DNA of 41,950 nt from an uncultured Ruminococcus sp. GTDB lineage: Bacteria; Bacillota; Clostridia; Oscillospirales; Ruminococcaceae. The position numbers were made by a program, and so were the translations under genes. Where the stretch lies: the NCBI GenBank assembly GCA_947175975.1, contig CAMWOX010000001.1, positions 1-41,950 on the forward strand, given 5' to 3'. Every line of letters starts with the position of its first letter. Positions within the stretch are counted from its first letter, which is position 1. Positions 6,867 through 13,995 of this stretch are shown piece by piece. The notes under the pieces are model-generated. The model made no database searches and was not told the origin of the DNA. It saw nothing but the letters and a program-made list of their open reading frames with translations.

Positions 6867-6906
6867 ATTTTTTTATTCGCATAAATCAGAATTTATCTCT
6901 TCATTG

Positions 6907-7572
6907 TTATAGTAAAACTGATGCCCAAACAGTTATTAAAGCATCATATACTCCATGTCCAATTATCAAGGATAAAGTTGAGCAATTTTTAACCTTTAAT
7001 CTACAAAAACAAAAAAATGCTCCTATACATGCGGTCATTATCATTTGAACAATATTACCGGTGAATAAATGAAATACTCCGAAAAGGACAGATGAACCAA
7101 TAATGGCTATCATATCCTTTTGGCTAATGCTTTTTATTTTTTCATAAATAAATCCTCGAAATACAAGTTCTTCAACAAAACCTACTACAAATATACAATA
7201 GAAAAATTCATAAATAAATTGCCATAAGTATTTATATCTTTTGCCGCTATCGAAATATTCACCAAACCCAAACAGATGTGGTATTAGCGTGAGTATAAAT
7301 GACATTGCGATACCCATTAAAATGCCTACAATAATTTGAAATTTCTTTTTGTCTTTGCTAAAACCATAATCCACTAACTTGTCTTTATTAACCAGCATTA
7401 CAATTATAGGAATCAATGCAATTAACCAATAAATCAATAGCATACTTACCACTCTTAGTCCTAAAGGTAACGACATTAGTACAAACTGATTGAACGCTGT
7501 GACACCATATAAACCCAGCATAGCACCCAAAAATCCTACTATTAAACAGATCCATTCTTTTTTCTTGCTCAT
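6907..7572 (-). CDS. CPBP-family intramembrane metalloprotease
   Basis: A 221-residue membrane protein with about six hydrophobic segments and the three CPBP (Abi/CAAX protease) motifs: EELVFRGFIYEK (EExxxR), FGVFHLFTG (FxxxH) and GHGVYDA. Members cleave membrane-embedded peptides or serve as bacteriocin self-immunity proteins; the role here is unknown. GAGGAG precedes the ATG. The gene has its own consensus promoter, a leftward terminator behind that promoter, and inverted repeats 100-130 bp beyond each end. Its codon use is visibly AT-richer (ATA, TTA, AAA) than the housekeeping genes around, suggesting acquisition. Confidence 0.92.
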   Translation of the reverse strand: MSKKKEWICLIVGFLGAMLGLYGVTAFNQFVLMSLPLGLRVVSMLLIYWLIALIPIIVMLVNKDKLVDYGFSKDKKKFQIIVGILMGIAMSFILTLIPHLFGFGEYFDSGKRYKYLWQFIYEFFYCIFVVGFVEELVFRGFIYEKIKSISQKDMIAIIGSSVLFGVFHLFTGNIVQMIMTACIGAFFCFCRLKVKNCSTLSLIIGHGVYDALITVWASVLL

Positions 7573-7610
7573 AATTTTCTCCTCTGCAAATTCCGATTTA
7601 TTTTACTAAT

Positions 7611-7639
7611 ATTATATATCAAAAAATTTGTTCTGTCAA
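7611..7639 (-). promoter_or_regulatory. Promoter of the CPBP protease gene
   Basis: On the minus strand TTGACA (7634-7639), 17 bp, TATAAT (7611-7616). The T run of the hairpin at 7641-7684 abuts the -35 box. Confidence 0.88.
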
Positions 7640-7640
7640 T

Positions 7641-7684
7641 AAAAACGCCATAGTATTTGAACTTATAATCAAAAATACTATGGC
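7641..7684 (-). terminator. Leftward terminator insulating the CPBP cassette
   Basis: A perfect 12-bp stem GCCATAGTATTT / AAATACTATGGC with a 14-nt loop, followed on the minus strand by GTTTTTATTG. It would stop transcripts from the coaX/DUF3592 side just before the CPBP promoter. Confidence 0.75.
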
Positions 7685-7691
7685 TAAAAAT

Positions 7692-7730
7692 TTCTATATG
7701 AGTATCGACATTACTATCAGGGGTATTTTT
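7692..7730 (-). repeat. Right terminal inverted repeat of the CPBP cassette
   Basis: The inverted partner of 6780-6818 (32/39 identical), ending GGGGTATTTTT on the plus strand. The displaced coaX 3' end begins only a few bases further right, its TGA stop overlapping the flanking TAATCA block. Confidence 0.75.
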
Positions 7731-7736
7731 TTATAA

Positions 7737-7818
7737 TCAGGTTTTGTTTTTCTGATAAATCGCATACAATCCTTTCAGTAGCAGATCATCATCCAGAATC
7801 ATTTCATGTGTACATAAT
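7737..7818 (-). pseudogene. Displaced 3' end of coaX
   Basis: The last 26 codons of a pantothenate kinase gene, reading HEMILDDDLLLKGLYAIYQK and ending NKT-stop. It matches the 3' end of the intact coaX (8402-8478) at 72 of 77 positions with no gaps. All five differences are at third codon positions and synonymous. The match stops abruptly at 7818. It is therefore a gene fragment from a diverged coaX allele, not random similarity. No function expected. Confidence 0.9.
7742..7818. repeat. Direct repeat, copy 1 (coaX 3' end)
   Basis: A 77-bp direct repeat with 8402-8478 at an exact offset of 660 bp and 93% identity. The last 40 bp, including the whole distal part, are identical. It brackets the DUF3592-like gene. 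Confidence 0.93.
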
Positions 7819-8238
7819 TGTTTCCTGCAATTTTTTTAGCATAACTTTCCTATATACACATAGTAGCACAATGGATAGTATATAAGAGAAAATATGGCAA
7901 TAGCACATCAGATGATGATCTTTCTCTATTCTTCCTGAATCTGGATTATAGGCTATTTTTATAGTTTTTCCAATCAGAGAAGAAACGCCCCCGCTATGTC
8001 CCATGTAGCGACCATCCCGATAAGATGGATTATGCGTCGGATCATCCTCGGAATGCAAAACACCTTCCTTGTCAACATACTCACAAAATACAAAACCTTG
8101 AGGTTTACCAATGAAAGTAATCGTGGCTGTCGTTGTGAGCCACTCTTTTTTTTCCCAAAGATTTTGTATAGAAAATATGCATACAATAATAGCTAATATA
8201 TGAAAAAGTATCAATATATTTTTTAATTTTCTCATCAT
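7804..8238 (-). CDS. DUF3592-like two-helix membrane protein
   Basis: A 144-residue protein: membrane segment at about residues 7-25, an extracytoplasmic beta-rich region with TTTATITFIGKPQGFVFCEY and VDKEGVLHSEDD, then a second membrane segment near 112-130. This layout and the 'IGKTIKIAYNPDSGRIE' strand fit DUF3592-type proteins, whose function is unknown. GAGGAT precedes ATG ATG. The last four codons (IMYT) and the stop come from the coaX direct repeat, read in another frame, so its true C-terminus was probably cut by the recombination that brought it. AT-rich, like the CPBP gene. Confidence 0.7.
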   Translation of the reverse strand: MMRKLKNILILFHILAIIVCIFSIQNLWEKKEWLTTTATITFIGKPQGFVFCEYVDKEGVLHSEDDPTHNPSYRDGRYMGHSGGVSSLIGKTIKIAYNPDSGRIEKDHHLMCYCHIFSYILSIVLLCVYRKVMLKKLQETIMYT

Positions 8239-8345
8239 TATATCCTCATTTTATTACACATTCAATCACAAAGCAATCCTTATTAATGAAATTATTATTC
8301 TTCACACATGTCATTGTAGATATGCCTACAGTTTTTTTGTTTTTA

Positions 8346-8373
8346 ATTCATCCCCATCTATAAAGATGGGGGC
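8346..8373. other. GC-rich hairpin between DUF3592 gene and coaX
   Basis: CCCCATCTATAAAGATGGGG forms a 7-bp perfect stem in an otherwise AT-rich gap. Neither strand has a T run right after it, so it is a poor terminator. Such isolated hairpins also occur at the ends of IS200/IS605-type elements, but no tnpA or tnpB is here. It may still help end coaX transcription. Confidence 0.4.
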
Positions 8374-8396
8374 TTGCTGATTTTGATTAATTAAAA

Positions 8397-9164
8397 TTAA
8401 TTTTTATTTTTCTGGTAAATCGCATATAAGCCTTTCAGCAGCAGATCATCATCCAGAATCATTTCATGTGTACATAATGGAACAACAATCCTGGCTAAGC
8501 CACCAGTTGCAATGACCGTGCAGGACTGTCCGAGTTCCTGTTCCATTCTGGTGATCATGCCGTCAAGCATACAGGCTGTACCATAGAGAATGCCACTTTT
8601 CATGCAGTCAATTGTATTACTGCCAATGATTTTCTTCGGCGGTTCAAAACTGATTTTCGGCAGTTGAGAAGTCCTGCTGACGAGTGCATCCATAGAAGCC
8701 GCCATCCCTGTACTGATTACACCGCCGATATACTGCTTTTTTTCGTTGATCAGGGACAGTGTTGTAGCTGTTCCCATATCAATAATAATCATAGGTGCAG
8801 GATATTCCTGCAAACCTGCAACAGCATCCACAACAAGATCACTGCCGAGCTGTGCCGGATTATCAATCATGATACTTAATCCCGTCTTGATCCCCGGACC
8901 AACGACCATCACACGCTTACGGATATACTTTCCGACCGCCTCCCGGAGCGTTGCCGTTACGGACGGCACAACGGAAGAAATAATTGCATCCTGAATAGCA
9001 TCTTTTTCCACACCATGCATATCCAGTGCCATCTTGATTCCGGAAATATATTCCAGATCCGTTGCCTGCTGGTTAGTGGATAATCTTTCCCGGAACAGAA
9101 TTTTGTCTCCATCAAAACAACCCAGTACAATATTGGTATTGCCCACATCAATTGCTAATAGCAT
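8397..9164 (-). CDS. coaX: Type III pantothenate kinase
   Basis: A 255-residue ASKHA-fold kinase catalysing the first step of CoA synthesis, phosphorylation of pantothenate. Seen: the phosphate-binding DVGNTNIVLGCFDG at the N-terminus, DLVVDAVAGLQEY and IIDMGTATTLSLI in the middle, and GGLARIV near the end. AGGAGC precedes the ATG. It is the last gene of the aroE operon, 20 bp after the fumarate hydratase gene. Its final 77 bp occur again 660 bp downstream as a diverged fragment, so this 3' end, or the whole gene, has taken part in allelic replacement. Confidence 0.96.
   Translation of the reverse strand: MLLAIDVGNTNIVLGCFDGDKILFRERLSTNQQATDLEYISGIKMALDMHGVEKDAIQDAIISSVVPSVTATLREAVGKYIRKRVMVVGPGIKTGLSIMIDNPAQLGSDLVVDAVAGLQEYPAPMIIIDMGTATTLSLINEKKQYIGGVISTGMAASMDALVSRTSQLPKISFEPPKKIIGSNTIDCMKSGILYGTACMLDGMITRMEQELGQSCTVIATGGLARIVVPLCTHEMILDDDLLLKGLYAIYQKNKN
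8402..8478. repeat. Direct repeat, copy 2 (within intact coaX)
   Basis: The partner of 7742-7818, inside the coding 3' end of coaX. The two copies bracket about 580 bp holding one gene, like the attL/attR pair of an element that enters the 3' end of a gene and restores it. Confidence 0.93.
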
Positions 9165-9184
9165 AAATTTCAGCTCCTGTCAGA

Positions 9185-10027
9185 TTATAGAATCATTTCT
9201 GCATGTCTTGTTACATGACAGCCAACATTGACAGCGACCGGCAAGCCTGCAATATGTGTTGCACCCTGCTCAATGTTGACATATAGAGCTGTCACCGTAC
9301 CGCCGAATCCCTGTGCGCCGATCCCTAACTGATTGATCCTGTCAAGCATATCCTGTTCCAGTTTTGCATAGAGAGGATTGGAATTGCGTACATCCGCATC
9401 CCGGCAGAGTGCTTTTTTCGCCAGTAAAGCACATTCCTCAAAATTACCGCCGATTCCAACACCAACAACAATCGGCGGGCAAGGATTGCTTCCGGCTTTT
9501 GCAATGCAGTCTGTCACATACTGAATGATATCTTCCTGACTTGCCGCAGGAGTCATCATCCGAAGCCGGGACATATTCTCACTGCCGAAACCTTTCGGAC
9601 AGACCGTAATTTTTACCTGTTCGCCCTCTACTAGCTCCAAATGCAATATAGCAGGCGTATTATTTTTTGTATTGACTCTCTCTAAAGGATCGCCTACAAC
9701 AGAACATCTCAGGTAACCCTCCGTATAGCCCTTTGCAACCCCTGCATTAATGGCATCCCGGAGCGTACCGCCTGTCAGATGCACATCCTGTCCAAGTTCG
9801 ATAAATACCACTGCCATTCCTGTATCCTGACAGATCGGGAAATCTTCTTCCCTTGCGGCATCCAGATTTGCCAGTAGATCATCAAAAACGGCTTTGGCAA
9901 CAGGGGATTTTTCCTGCTGTGCGCACGCCTGAATTTTTTTTTCCAGATTTTCCGGTAAAATTTTATTTGCCTGAATGCAAAGCTTTGCAACAGCTTCTGT
10001 AATCTCTTGTGCTGTGATTTCTCTCAT
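9185..10027 (-). CDS. Fumarate hydratase class I, alpha subunit
   Basis: A 280-residue TtdA/FumA-alpha type protein. Three cysteines in expected places for the 4Fe-4S cluster are seen: PICQDTGMAVVFI, NPCPPIVVGVGIGGN and VNVGCHVTRH. With its beta subunit it interconverts fumarate and malate. In many Clostridia alpha and beta are separate adjacent genes; here coaX follows after 20 bp and no beta gene is in the window. It could instead belong to the related tartrate dehydratase. The ATG at 10027 has only a weak ribosome binding site. Part of the aroE operon. Confidence 0.93.
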   Translation of the reverse strand: MREITAQEITEAVAKLCIQANKILPENLEKKIQACAQQEKSPVAKAVFDDLLANLDAAREEDFPICQDTGMAVVFIELGQDVHLTGGTLRDAINAGVAKGYTEGYLRCSVVGDPLERVNTKNNTPAILHLELVEGEQVKITVCPKGFGSENMSRLRMMTPAASQEDIIQYVTDCIAKAGSNPCPPIVVGVGIGGNFEECALLAKKALCRDADVRNSNPLYAKLEQDMLDRINQLGIGAQGFGGTVTALYVNIEQGATHIAGLPVAVNVGCHVTRHAEMIL

Positions 10028-10047
10028 GACTCACAATCACTCACTTT

Positions 10048-11238
10048 CTAAAAATTTTTCAGGATCTCTTTTTTCAACAGAATCAGATCATAAACATTCA
10101 CAATATGATTCTGATCCAGATCTGCATTTTTCCACAACTGTGCAGAAATGTTCTCCTGCCCGAGCAGATACTTCTGCATCTTCACCAGATCTGTCACAGA
10201 AACCTGTTCATCTCCTGTTAGATCGCCCTGGACAAGCTGGATTTTCAGATATTCTCCTAGAGAAATAAATGAATTATTATTGACTTCATAGAAATATGCC
10301 GTAGAATCCAGATAACCATGAATAGCAGTTGCCGCCGGAATTGTCTTTGCATCATCGGAAATTTCACAATCCGGATTCAGAATTGTGACATGTTTCAGAG
10401 AGCGGCATTTCTCAAATGCAGACCTGCCAATTTCTGTGACACCATCAGGAATCACCAGATCCGTCAGATTGCCACAGCTTGCAAATGCGCCCTCACCGAT
10501 TCTTGTAATACCATCCGGGAATGAAATTTCCGCCAGATTCCGGCAGAAATAAAATGCCTGGTCGCTGATCTCCATCAGATTCTCCGACAATGTCACATGT
10601 TTCAAACTGCTGCAAGCCTTACATGCAGATTCCTGCATCACAATCACACTGTCCGGCATGATAATCTCTTGCAGATTCCGGCAATCAGAAAAAGCTTCCT
10701 GTGCAATTTCTGTGACACCGTCCGGAATGTGATAGCTGGTTTCTGGACTGCCCTCAGGATAATCAATTAACACAGTCTGCTCTTTATTGAAAAGCACACC
10801 ATCCACACTGGAATAATTCTGATTTCCGTCTGAAACAGTTATTTCCGCAATACCGCAGACAAAAGCATCCGCCGCAATCTCTTCGACACAATCCGGAATC
10901 GCAATACTTCTCAAAGATGTACATTTTGAGAATGCGCCTGAACTGATCAGCGTCACGCTGTCCGGAATGCTGATCTCTGTCAGATATGCACAGTTAGCAA
11001 ACGAAGATCCACCGATTTCCGTCACAGGCAGATGCTCGATTTCTGCCGGAATCACAACAGTTGTGACAGTCTTATCACAACCTGTGATCGTCACATGATC
11101 AGAACAGGCTTTATAAAACAGATTTTCATAGATTCCCTCTGTGGAATCTTCCGCACATACTGAAACAGATATACTGCCAGATACCAGCACAGATGCCAGT
11201 ATAACCTGAAACATTCTCTGCATCACTTTTCTGTACAT
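10048..11238 (-). CDS. Secreted BspA-type leucine-rich-repeat protein with dockerin
   Basis: A 396-residue protein with a signal peptide (cleavage near VCAED), about eight BspA/TpLRR repeats of the pattern IPDSVTEIGxxAFxxCxxL, and a C-terminal type I dockerin from about residue 335 with two calcium loops, GDLTGDEQVSVTDLV and ADLDQNHIVNVYDLI. The dockerin implies docking to a cohesin on a scaffoldin or the cell surface; the repeats usually bind proteins or glycans. GAGGAG precedes the ATG. It lies inside a metabolic operon (aroE-aroK-amidohydrolase upstream, fumarate hydratase and coaX downstream), 20-27 bp from each neighbour, an unexpected place for a secreted protein. Confidence 0.93.
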   Translation of the reverse strand: MYRKVMQRMFQVILASVLVSGSISVSVCAEDSTEGIYENLFYKACSDHVTITGCDKTVTTVVIPAEIEHLPVTEIGGSSFANCAYLTEISIPDSVTLISSGAFSKCTSLRSIAIPDCVEEIAADAFVCGIAEITVSDGNQNYSSVDGVLFNKEQTVLIDYPEGSPETSYHIPDGVTEIAQEAFSDCRNLQEIIMPDSVIVMQESACKACSSLKHVTLSENLMEISDQAFYFCRNLAEISFPDGITRIGEGAFASCGNLTDLVIPDGVTEIGRSAFEKCRSLKHVTILNPDCEISDDAKTIPAATAIHGYLDSTAYFYEVNNNSFISLGEYLKIQLVQGDLTGDEQVSVTDLVKMQKYLLGQENISAQLWKNADLDQNHIVNVYDLILLKKEILKNF

Positions 11239-11265
11239 AAAATTCTCCTCTCTTCCGGGCAGAAT

Positions 11266-12417
11266 TTATGGGATGATCTTTCCGTTGATCATCACCCATT
11301 CCGGATCTTGCATCACATCCAAGGGATCATCCGCAAACAGCACAAGATCGGCATCCAGACCGACAGCGATTCTGCCAATCCGGTCAGAAACACCCAGCAT
11401 ATCCGCTGGCTCGGAAGTCAATGCCCGGAGTGCGATTTCCCTTGGCAGACCGCCTTTCACAGCCAATGCCGCTGACAAGGGCAAATACTGGATCGGTACT
11501 TCGGGATGATCCGTACAGATCGCAATTTTTACGCCGTTTTCATGTAAGATAGCTGCATTTTGCAATTCCAGATTCTGCATTTCCGGCTTACATCTGTCAC
11601 AGATCACAGGACCTACAATCATGGATAATCCCCATTCACCGAACAAATCTGCTGATATATGCGCTCCCGTTCCGTGAATAATCACAAATTCCAAGCCAAA
11701 CTCTTTACAGATTCTCACTGCTGTACAAATATCATCTGCCCTGTGACAGTGAAAATGTGCTTTCATCCTGCCGTCCAGAAGCGGCAGTAATGCCTCACAC
11801 TTGGCATCATATTCCGGCGGTTCTTCTTCATCCGGGTGTTCTTCAAAACGCTGTAATCTTTCAGAATATAATTTGGCTTTCTGCAAGCCCTCTCGGATCA
11901 GAGCCGCCGTTGCCATGCGGGTGACAGGCATTTCCTCACGGTTACTGTAAGTAGACTTGGGATTTTCCCCCAGAGCAAATTTCATTCCGCAGGTTTTCAC
12001 TGCCATTTCGTCCACGCATCTGCCATATGTCTTCATCAGGAGCATATCACCGCCGCAGGCATTAGCACTGCCGGGAGACACCATCACAGAAGTGATCCCA
12101 TGCTGACATGCCTCCTGAAAACATCTGTCATGAGGATTAACCCCGTCAATTGCCCGGAGCTGTGGTGTAAACGGATCAGAAATCTCGTTGCAGTCGTCCC
12201 CCTCAAAATCAATGCCATTTTCAATAATACCCAGGTGAGTATGTGCATCAATCAGCCCCGGCAGAAGCTGACCGCCCTGTGCATCTATATCCTGAATTGT
12301 GATGCGATCAGGCTTCCCCTGCTCCACAGCAGTAATTTTTCCGTTCTGAATTTCTACATAGCCATAAAAATGCATGTCTTCCGTCATGGAATAAATTTCA
12401 GCATTATAAATCAACAT
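11266..12417 (-). CDS. Amidohydrolase family protein
   Basis: A 383-residue metal-dependent hydrolase of the imidazolonepropionase-like group. Seen: GLIDAHTHLGI (HxH metal site) near residue 55, HFHCHRADD, VIIHGTGAH, and ICTDHPEVP with the catalytic aspartate, followed by GRIAVGLDADLVLFADDPL, typical of the C-terminal beta-sandwich closing segment. The substrate, probably a cyclic amide or amidine, cannot be told. It overlaps the end of aroK by 7 bp, and GAGGAG precedes the ATG. It carries no signal peptide, so it should be cytosolic. Confidence 0.9.
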   Translation of the reverse strand: MLIYNAEIYSMTEDMHFYGYVEIQNGKITAVEQGKPDRITIQDIDAQGGQLLPGLIDAHTHLGIIENGIDFEGDDCNEISDPFTPQLRAIDGVNPHDRCFQEACQHGITSVMVSPGSANACGGDMLLMKTYGRCVDEMAVKTCGMKFALGENPKSTYSNREEMPVTRMATAALIREGLQKAKLYSERLQRFEEHPDEEEPPEYDAKCEALLPLLDGRMKAHFHCHRADDICTAVRICKEFGLEFVIIHGTGAHISADLFGEWGLSMIVGPVICDRCKPEMQNLELQNAAILHENGVKIAICTDHPEVPIQYLPLSAALAVKGGLPREIALRALTSEPADMLGVSDRIGRIAVGLDADLVLFADDPLDVMQDPEWVMINGKIIP

Positions 12418-12932
12418 AAATTTTCTTTCTCCTCAGATACTGGGATTCCCAGTGCAATGATAATATTCCGGACTGCGGCATTGATGCTCCGGGAAACATC
12501 TACTTTATGCGTACAGTGCTTTTCATAGATCACATAACGTTCATCATAGAGCTGATTCAATTGCTGTTTGGTACTGCGTCTTACAATTGGTCTGTCAGAA
12601 TCGGCAATCCGAAAATAACATGTCCGGAAAGGCACATCCAGCAAAACAACTTGACCAGATTTTCGGGCAATTTCCGCATTAACCTCCCTTAGCATTGCAC
12701 CGCCGCCACATGCGATCACACCTTCACGACCGGAAAGATCCTGCACAGCCTGCGTTTCCAGATCCCGGAAATGCGATTCACCGTATTTCTCAAAAATTTG
12801 CGGGATTGTCATTTCAGCCTGTTCTTCAATATAGCTGTCCATATCCACAAAATCCATCTCTAATTTTTTTGCCAGTTTCGAGCCAATAGTACTTTTGCCG
12901 CAGCCCATAAATCCACATAGAAAAATCGTCAT
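12411..12932 (-). CDS. aroK: Shikimate kinase
   Basis: A 173-residue P-loop kinase that phosphorylates shikimate in the chorismate pathway. Seen: GFMGCGKSTIGSKLAKKL (Walker A), DMDSYIEEQ (shikimate-binding DxD), GESHFRDLE and CGGGAML, and a lid-type DRPIVRR. AAGGTG precedes the ATG. It follows aroE by 37 bp; the pairing with aroE supports the assignment. Confidence 0.96.
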   Translation of the reverse strand: MTIFLCGFMGCGKSTIGSKLAKKLEMDFVDMDSYIEEQAEMTIPQIFEKYGESHFRDLETQAVQDLSGREGVIACGGGAMLREVNAEIARKSGQVVLLDVPFRTCYFRIADSDRPIVRRSTKQQLNQLYDERYVIYEKHCTHKVDVSRSINAAVRNIIIALGIPVSEEKENLC

Positions 12933-12969
12933 ATCTGATTCACCTTACTACTCATAATATCCGGAATTT

Positions 12970-13821
12970 TCAGGATCTCTCCGGAAAAAGCCGGTTCACT
13001 TCCTGTTCCATCTCTGCAATCAGTTTCTGAATTTCTTCCGGATCGTATTGTACTTGATTCCATATTTCGTGCGCACGGACTGCCTGCCATACCAGCATTG
13101 CAGAACCACTCACAGCTTTTTTTCCCATTTCTCTTGCTTTCTTCACAAGTGCTGTCTCTGTCGGATTATAAATTACATCAAATACATTTGCACTGTTCCG
13201 GATCAGCGTATCACTTACCGGACAAGCATTTACTTTCGGATACATTCCCACCGGACTGGCATTCATAAGAAGATCAAATTTTTCCTGATTCTGATCCAGA
13301 ATCTCCGCATTTGAGATCCGGATTTCTGCATCTGGATATTTCTGCTTCAATTCCCGCACGAGAGACTCCGCACGTGCCTGATCGGGTTCAGAAATTGTCA
13401 GATTTGCACCATGAAGAACAGCTTCTGTTGCCATCATCCTACCGACACCGCCGCAGCCGATCAGTAATACTTTTCCATTCAGAGGCATATCCTGCACACT
13501 TCTCAGGAATCCAGTACAATCTGTATTATAGCCATGCAACTTTTGATCCGGTGTAACTGCCACACAGTTCACGGATGCATATCTCTGTGCTGTTTCGTCC
13601 ATAATATCCATATAGGGCAGAATATCTGTCTTGTAGGGAATTGTAATATTAAAACCTTTTAATTTTTTCAGTTCCGGAAGCTTTCCGGCAAGCTCTTCCG
13701 GTGCGATTTCTGTGAGTGTATATTCTCCATTCCGTCCGAATAGAGAGAATAATTTCTTATGAATCCAGGGAGACATCGAGTGTCCCAAAGGATAACCAAT
13801 CAGTGTATAATTATCATTCAT
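12970..13821 (-). CDS. aroE: Shikimate dehydrogenase (NADP+)
   Basis: A 283-residue enzyme reducing 3-dehydroshikimate to shikimate. Seen: GYPLGHSMSPWIHK at the N-terminus, FNITIPYK with the catalytic lysine, NTDCTGF, the dinucleotide motif GCGGVGRMMA and late GSAMLVWQAVRAHE. First gene of a six-gene leftward operon. AGG-rich sequence (CGGAGG) lies before the ATG. Promoter at 13854-13882. Confidence 0.96.
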   Translation of the reverse strand: MNDNYTLIGYPLGHSMSPWIHKKLFSLFGRNGEYTLTEIAPEELAGKLPELKKLKGFNITIPYKTDILPYMDIMDETAQRYASVNCVAVTPDQKLHGYNTDCTGFLRSVQDMPLNGKVLLIGCGGVGRMMATEAVLHGANLTISEPDQARAESLVRELKQKYPDAEIRISNAEILDQNQEKFDLLMNASPVGMYPKVNACPVSDTLIRNSANVFDVIYNPTETALVKKAREMGKKAVSGSAMLVWQAVRAHEIWNQVQYDPEEIQKLIAEMEQEVNRLFPERS

Positions 13822-13853
13822 GTAAAAAACCTCCGGTAATTTATATATGTTAT

Positions 13854-13882
13854 ATCATAACATACTTTCCGAGAAATTACAA
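13854..13882 (-). promoter_or_regulatory. Promoter of the aroE operon with overlapping dyad
   Basis: On the minus strand TTGTAA (13877-13882), 17 bp, TATGAT (13854-13859). An inverted repeat ATGTTAT-ATC-ATAACAT (13847-13863) covers the -10 box and could be a repressor site. Confidence 0.65.
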
Positions 13883-13903
13883 GTAGTTCCCGAAAAAAAG
13901 TCG

Positions 13904-13932
13904 TTGACAAATCTCAGAAACTATGGTATATT
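13904..13932 (+). promoter_or_regulatory. Promoter of the MBL-fold lipoprotein gene
   Basis: TTGACA (13904-13909), 17 bp, TATATT (13927-13932). It is divergent from the aroE promoter, whose -35 ends 22 bp away. Confidence 0.8.
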
Positions 13933-13995
13933 TAATAATAATTTCAGATTTCTGTGCAAAACTGAAATAAAATTCTATCAGGAAGTGACTGCGAT

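Noticed and set aside
8248..8276. Promoter TTGCTT-N17-TAAAAT for the DUF3592-like gene
   Set aside because: The start would be only about 3 nt from the ATG and the -10 overlaps the Shine-Dalgarno, so the match is probably chance.
8315..8343. Plus-strand hairpin TGTAG/CTACA followed by T run
   Set aside because: The stem is only 5 bp and no rightward gene precedes it; possibly a relic.
8341..8400. IS200/IS605 end
   Set aside because: There is a hairpin and AT-rich flank but no tnpA/tnpB or second end in the window, so I do not call a mobile element.
10048..11238. Regularly spaced short repeats as a CRISPR-like array
   Set aside because: They are codon-level leucine-rich repeats of a secreted protein, not identical repeats with unique spacers; no cas gene is present.
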